64,000 nt of DNA, taken from positions 629,501 through 693,500 of the forward strand of contig CAMXCT020000324.1 in assembly GCA_947184155.2 (NCBI GenBank), read 5' to 3'. How positions within the stretch are numbered: position 1 is the first letter of the stretch; the number at the start of each line of letters is the position of its first letter. The translations under genes were made by a program, and so were the position numbers. Source of the stretch: Cladocopium goreaui (Eukaryota > Sar > Dinophyceae > Suessiales > Symbiodiniaceae). The notes under the pieces were generated by a model. The model saw only the letters and a program-made list of their open reading frames with translations, ran no database searches and was not told the DNA's origin. Of this stretch, positions 59,185-64,000 are shown piece by piece.

Positions 59185-60765
59185 AAAGGAATGGAGTTAA
59201 GAAAGGGTTTTGTTTTTTTTTTCACTCCCAAAAGTTGGTGCTCACAATAGAGTACCATCCAGACAATTATATTATTGAGTAACTGAGCCACTCATGAGGT
59301 ACCCCCTTGAAAAATTGTCTGTGATGTTTTTTAATAAGGGTTTAATAAGGCATCTAATTATTTGGTAAACCTTGCATTTTAAAGCTTTAACACAAATATG
59401 GCTTTCTAAAGTAAAGGGACCAGCTTTACCCAAAGAAAGGTGGAGAAAGGGTTTTGGTTTTTTTTCACTCCCAAAAGTTGGTGCTCACAATAGAGTACCA
59501 TCCAGACAATTATATTATTGAGTAACTGAGCCACTCATGAGGTACCCCCTTGAAAAATTGTTTGGGTGTTGTTTTTCAATAAGGGTTTAATAAGGCATCT
59601 GATTATTTGGGAAACCTTGCATTTTAAAGCTTTAACACAAACATGGCTTTCTAAAGTAAAGGGACCAGCTTTACCCAAAGAAAGGTGGAGAAAGGGTTTT
59701 GATTTTTTTCACTCCCAAAAGTTGGTGCTCACAATAGAGTACCATCCAGACAATTATATTATTGAGTAACTGAGCCACTCATGAGGTACCCCCTTGAAAA
59801 ATTGTCTGAGTGCTGTTTTTTAATAAGGGTTTAATAAGGCATCTGATTATTTGGGAAACCTTGCATTTTAAAATTTTAACACAACTATGGCTTTCTAAAG
59901 TGAAAGGACCAGCTTTACCCAAAGAAAGGTGGAGAAAGGGTTTTGTTTTTTTTTTACTCCCAAAAGTTGGTGCTCACAATAGAGTACCATCCAAACAATT
60001 ATATTATTGAGTAACTGGGCCACTCATGAGGTACCCCTTTGAAAAATTGTCTGGATGCTGTTTTTTAATAAGGGTTTAATAAGGCATCTAATTATTTGGA
60101 AAACCTTGCATTTTAAAGCTTTAACACAACTATGGCTTTCTAAAGTGAAAGGGCCAGCTTTACCCAAAGAAAGGTGGAGAAAGGGTTTTGCTTTTTTTTC
60201 ACTCCAAAAAGTTGGTGCTCACAATAGAGTACCATCCAAACAATTATATTATTGAGTAACTGAGCCACTCATGAGGTATCCCCTTGAAAAATTGTCTAGG
60301 TACTGTTTTTTAATAAGGGTTTAATAAGGCATCTAATTATTTGGAAAACCTTGCATTTTAAGCTTTAGCATAAATATGGCTTTCTAAAGTAAAAGGACCA
60401 GCTTTACCCAAAGAAAGGTGGAGAAAGGTTTTTTTGTTCACTCCCAAAAGTTGGTGCTCACAATAGAGTACCATCCAAACAATTATATTATTGAGTAACT
60501 GAGCCACTCATGAGGTACCCCCTTGAAAAATTGTCTGGATGTTGTTTTTTAATAAGGGTTTAATAAGGCATCTAATTATTTGGGAAACCTTGCATTTTAA
60601 AGCTTTAACACAAATATAGCTTTCTAAAGTAAAGGCACCAGCTTTACCCAAAGAAAGGTGGAGAAAGGGTTTTGTTTTTTTTTTCACTCCCAAAAGTTGG
60701 TGCTCACAATAGAGTACAGAGTACCATCCAGACAATTATATTATTAAGTAACTGAGCCACTCATA
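59185..60765. repeat. 244-bp satellite, about 6.5 head-to-tail copies
   Basis: The landmark gtgctcacaatagagtacca recurs with spacing 243, 244, 245, 245, 239 and 246 bp (first near 59238, last near 60700). Each unit carries taataagggtttaataaggc, tttacccaaagaaaggtgga, a T-tract of variable length, and gagccactcatgaggtaccc. Copies are over 90% alike by eye. Most length change is in the T-tract; the last copy has a small duplication (gagtacagagtacc). A partial diverged copy (ctcacaatagggtaccatcc) lies at about 61098-61117. Open frames of 66-67 codons recur in some copies, but the period is not a multiple of three. Confidence 0.95.
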
Positions 60766-60774
60766 GGGCAATTA

Positions 60775-61060
60775 ATTAATGAAAAAGGAAGCAGTTTAAA
60801 AAAATAATATTTATATATATATATAGAGAAGGAAGCAATGAAAAAAATAAACCATAGAAAATAAAAATAAACATATTTAAAAAAAAAATATATATTTAAA
60901 AAATAAAATAATAATAAAAAGAATAAAATAAAAATAGATAAAATAAGAAAAAATAAAAATAATAATAAACATAATAAAGCAACACAGCATTTGGAAAAAA
61001 TAGAAAGTTTTAAAAAAAAAAAAAACATGGAAAAAAATCTGACAACAGAGGCTCCCCCCA
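60775..61060. repeat. A-rich/aaataaaaat low-complexity tract
   Basis: Nearly G/C-free runs of aaaataaaaat with poly-A stretches follow the satellite directly. The reverse Phe-rich frame is an artefact. Confidence 0.9.
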
Positions 61061-61136
61061 CAAATAGCATGATACTGAATTAGGAGCAAGAAATTTCTCA
61101 CAATAGGGTACCATCCTACTAATCGGGAGCAAACAT

Positions 61137-61345
61137 TACATACAATGCATACCATATACCATACCTACCATACATTCCATACATGCTATACATACGATAC
61201 ATACCATACATACAATGCATAAAATACATACAATACATACAATGCAACACAATACAAATGCAAATGCAAATGCAAATACAAATACAAATACAATACACTA
61301 CATTACATACATACATTTGCATGCATGCTGCTGCATGCATATATA
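61137..61345. repeat. (ataccatac)n and (aaatgc/aaatac)n repeats
   Basis: Tandem taccatac/acatacaatg units, then aaatgcaaatgcaaatac, then a (tg)n tract. No exon is seen before the acceptor at 61475. Confidence 0.9.
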
Positions 61346-61475
61346 TATGTGTGTGTGTGTGCGTGCGTATGTTGTAGTGGATCTAGGTTTTTGCCCAAGG
61401 ATTAATCAATTTCTTGGTACCTCGTCCTGCATTTTAGGGGTAGGTGCTTGAACTGTACGCCTCAGCTGGCTGCAG

Positions 61476-62756
61476 GCGGCTTTGGACCTGGTGCGCCCTC
61501 CAAAGAAGGGCAGAATCAGAGTCAAGTGCCAGGGCAAGACTTTTGCACCCTATGGTATCCGGACTGACCTTCCAGCTGAAGACCCCGCGGCGACCAAGGA
61601 CTTCACCCCCTACAAGAAAGATGGTTTGCCAGAAAAGGTTGACCTTCGCAAGTTCATGAGCCCAATCGAAGACCAATCTCAGACCAACAGCTGCTGTGCA
61701 AATGCTGTCGCGGGGGCATTTGAATACCTCAATCAGAAGCATGCTCAAGAAACTGGGGATGTCCCCGGTGACGTCTCCCGGCTGTTCATTTATTACGTTG
61801 GCCGCAAGAAAGATATGGAACAAGAGGCTGGCATCTTTGGCAAGAAGGCCGCAAAAGTTGCGCCCAAAGATGAGGGAATGAGCATCACTTCTGCCATCAG
61901 TGCCATGCAGGTCAGTGGCGCTTGTTTGGCTGCCTCATGGCCATATGATCTTGGGATGGTGAATGCAAGACCCACGGACGAATGCTTCAAAGAGGCCCAG
62001 AAGTACAGAGTCGTGCAGGCCCAGAAAGTCCCAATGGACCTTGACGCGATGCGTGGGTGCTTGGCAGAGGGCAATCCGATCATTTTTGGCCTCATGCTCA
62101 CCGACAGGTTCTTTCGTCCAGCACGTGGTGGCTTCATTTCAACTCCGGCCAAGAACGACCAAAGGGCAGCCTCGCATGGCTTACATGCAATGCTACTTGT
62201 GGGTTACAACGACCGCCAGCAGGTCTTCATTGTCCGAAATAGCTGGGGGGAACATTGGGGAGACAAGGGCTACTGCTATGTGGGCTATGACTATGTGGCA
62301 AACCCGGACTTCAATTTCTTGCAGCAGTATACCATCACTGGGCTGACTTCCACAGACTTCACACCAGATGGTGACGATGGTGAGGACTTTGACATCACCG
62401 ATGACAACACTGATGTGACTGTTGAAGAAGAGGAGCAACCCGAAGAACCCGATGCAGATGATGACTTTGACTTTTCTGAAAACTTCAAAGGAGACCAAGT
62501 CATACGGGCGCTCTTCATCGAGGGGAAGGGTGTCCTCCCCAAGCCCCAGTTTGAGTTGTGCCTGTCCCTCTATCACAGGAGCGAGGGAGGCAAGAATTTC
62601 GACTATTTGGCGGCCACCATGTGGGTGCATGATGACTCCAATTTTCCGCCTGAGAAAATCGAATGGACGCCGCAGGATTTCAATGAAGTTGCGACGAAGT
62701 TCTACAAGAAAAGTGATGCTGAGTTACATCCGAACTTGGCATTCTTGTTCAGTTGA
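61476..62756 (+). CDS. Papain-family (C1A) cysteine protease with acidic linker, one long exon
   Basis: Open from a ctgcag acceptor (exon from 61476) to TGA 62756, with no internal intron. Residues are counted from 61482. The oxyanion Gln is about 65 and the nucleophile Cys about 71 (PIEDQSQTNSCCANAVAGAF). The catalytic His is about 235 (SHGLHAMLLVGYND) and the Asn about 253 (IVRNSWGEHWGDKGYCYVGY), so the catalytic set is complete. The nucleophile motif N-S-C-C-A-N-A resembles the short bacterial-type/protist C1 enzymes without a long pro-region rather than classic G-S-C-W. An Asp/Glu-rich linker (about 293-330) leads to a further C-terminal domain of about 90 residues (WTPQDFNEVATKFYKK), which I do not recognise. 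No signal peptide is visible because the true N-terminal exon is not identified. The long uninterrupted exon is unlike neighbouring genes. Confidence 0.8.
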   Translation, partial: AALDLVRPPKKGRIRVKCQGKTFAPYGIRTDLPAEDPAATKDFTPYKKDGLPEKVDLRKFMSPIEDQSQTNSCCANAVAGAFEYLNQKHAQETGDVPGDVSRLFIYYVGRKKDMEQEAGIFGKKAAKVAPKDEGMSITSAISAMQVSGACLAASWPYDLGMVNARPTDECFKEAQKYRVVQAQKVPMDLDAMRGCLAEGNPIIFGLMLTDRFFRPARGGFISTPAKNDQRAASHGLHAMLLVGYNDRQQVFIVRNSWGEHWGDKGYCYVGYDYVANPDFNFLQQYTITGLTSTDFTPDGDDGEDFDITDDNTDVTVEEEEQPEEPDADDDFDFSENFKGDQVIRALFIEGKGVLPKPQFELCLSLYHRSEGGKNFDYLAATMWVHDDSNFPPEKIEWTPQDFNEVATKFYKKSDAELHPNLAFLFS

Positions 62757-62908
62757 TTCAAATCCAATTCGTGGTGAGCAAACATTTGCCAAAGGCAGGT
62801 TGGATCCGCGACATGTCTTACTGTATATGAGCTACGTTTATTAAGAATATGAAGGGGTTTATCTGCAGCTCAACCTGGATGTTGCTTTCGGTGTGGTTTT
62901 ACATGGCT
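62757..62908. other. Protease 3' flank
   Basis: Short unique sequence between the protease stop and the first GCGTAG motif. No signal is recognised. Confidence 0.4.
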
Positions 62909-63830
62909 GGCGTAGCAATTGCGTAGGATTGGCGTAGGCATTTTTAAAGGTTCCAAATATTTCTGGTTCGCGTAGGCGACAATTTTATTGTACGGTATTT
63001 CAATTGCTCGTACACGATCGACGTTGCAATCTCACGCTTTAAAACTGACCCACAATGTTATCCACAAAAGGTTCAAAGACACCAGGTTCATTCATGGATA
63101 GTCGTCTATACGAGCAAACCGTGGAACCCGCCCGGCAGAGCAGCTATACAAGGGCAGCGTAGCAGCTTAAACCGCTAGCTGTCCATGCCAACTGGAGTCT
63201 AGATGTTCTTCGCTTTCCACCTGCTTCTTGCTTGAGGCGAATGTTTCAGCAGATTTCTGCCAGGGGACCGCTGGAACAGGCGTAGGCTTCGCGTAGACTT
63301 CGCGTAGGCACCGCGTAGGCTCGGTGCTCAGACTATCTCAGACTGACCACCAGCCCACGTGCGAATGAGTCCATATTCAACGCATTGAATTGTCCAGAAC
63401 GGCCCTTTGGATCCCTTTGGCACGTTGAAACACCAAGCAAGCTGGTGACAGTCGAACACGTTGCTTGGCTTGACTCCAGCATAGTCAAAAGCTACTACTA
63501 GCTGAGCCTTCAGTGATCTGGGACCTGGGTGCCTGGGACCTGGGGTGCGCTTTGGGACCTGGGTGCGTGTGCTGCTGCAGGGAGCAGGGTGCGGTTTAGA
63601 GCCTGCTGGCTGGTGCCCCTGCAGGGTGCCGCATGGCATGCCACTGAGCAAAATGCTGATGGAACTATGGTCGCGTAAGCAAAAGTTAGCCGGGAGCGCG
63701 ACGGCGTAGGCAAACAAGTACGTTGTGGCATCGTTTTACACGGGCGATGGCCTTGCATAGGCACACACACACACACCCTCAAAGGTATGATCCGCGTAGG
63801 CGTATGCATTACGTAGACAGCGGCGTAGGC
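62909..63830. repeat. Dispersed GCGTAGGC motif array
   Basis: The 8-mer gcgtaggc occurs exactly at 62932, 62969, 63280, 63301, 63313, 63703, 63793 and 63823. Variants gcgtagca, gcgtagga, gcgtagac, gcgtaagc and acgtagac add about six more. All are in + orientation. The sequence between motifs is unique, so this is not a tandem repeat. Clusters lie at 62909-62940, 63280-63320 and 63790-63830. Confidence 0.85.
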
Positions 63831-64000
63831 AAAGCAGAAGTATAAGGGCCAGACAACCAAAAAAAAACACAGCTCATATGACCTTTCTTTTGGGGCTGGT
63901 GCCGTTGCTACCTCCATTGTGCAGCGATCCTGCCGGAGCGCATTCCGTAGATCACACCAGCCCCCGCCACATCTCACTGCACTTCGCCCAGCCCACATTG

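Noticed and set aside
59566-60255. Recurring 66-67 codon frames in the 244-bp satellite
   Set aside because: The period is not a multiple of three and copies differ in T-tract length. The frame recurs only because each copy restarts at the same triplet; no domain or splice context is seen.

Overview
The window looks like nuclear DNA of a dinoflagellate, most likely of the Symbiodiniaceae/Suessiales type. This is an inference. The supporting signs are: every gene that can be supported lies on the + strand; coding sequence is cut into many short exons of about 100-300 nt; introns follow an AG^G pattern at both ends and at least six use GC-AG borders in phase 0; a gene family carrying a CCCH finger followed by a CHLCP signature, which I know as expanded in these algae, is present in three copies; two spliced-leader-like relics occur; and microsatellites and satellites are very dense. 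No tRNA, rRNA, bacterial gene or CRISPR array was found. Long open frames are often not genes here, because many simple repeats have periods divisible by three and stay open on both strands.

Layout. 1-8.2 kb holds a direct duplication (copy A 1-152 plus 1836-5063; copy B 5319-8221). Each copy has a CCCH/CHLCP finger gene. Copy A is interrupted by 1.7 kb of low-complexity DNA and by a 0.42 kb segment with a hairpin and a spliced-leader-like sequence. 8.2-12.7 kb is mostly non-coding repeats with one candidate exon. A diverged third finger gene lies at 12.7-14.3 kb with a different intron layout. 14.3-16.9 kb is mostly pyrimidine-rich repeat.

16.9-25.8 kb holds an F-box-like/kelch gene split into a dozen or more exons. 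One intron carries a dense block of a two-orientation TTGATTTTGTAGAG motif (19.2-20.5 kb). 26-36 kb holds exons of a PX-domain protein and a TBC (Rab GTPase-activating) domain, with a 45-bp satellite in a PX intron. 36-44.4 kb holds exons of an unidentified helical protein and a U-box. 44.8-46.4 kb encodes a WHEP-like helical repeat protein. 46.9-56.7 kb is the cohesin regulator PDS5, recognisable almost end to end. 57.4-64 kb holds a short MGSGAS-type N-terminal exon just after a spliced-leader-like relic, 1 kb of 4-bp-type repeats, a 244-bp satellite (6.5 copies), a papain-family protease in one long exon, and a 0.9 kb array of GCGTAGGC motifs.

There is no operon logic. The gene order reads as a unidirectional array of unrelated housekeeping and signalling genes (ubiquitin ligase parts, membrane-traffic domains, cohesin, protease). 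Exon borders are read by eye; those called firm are phase-consistent and keep a known domain intact, while the others are approximate.
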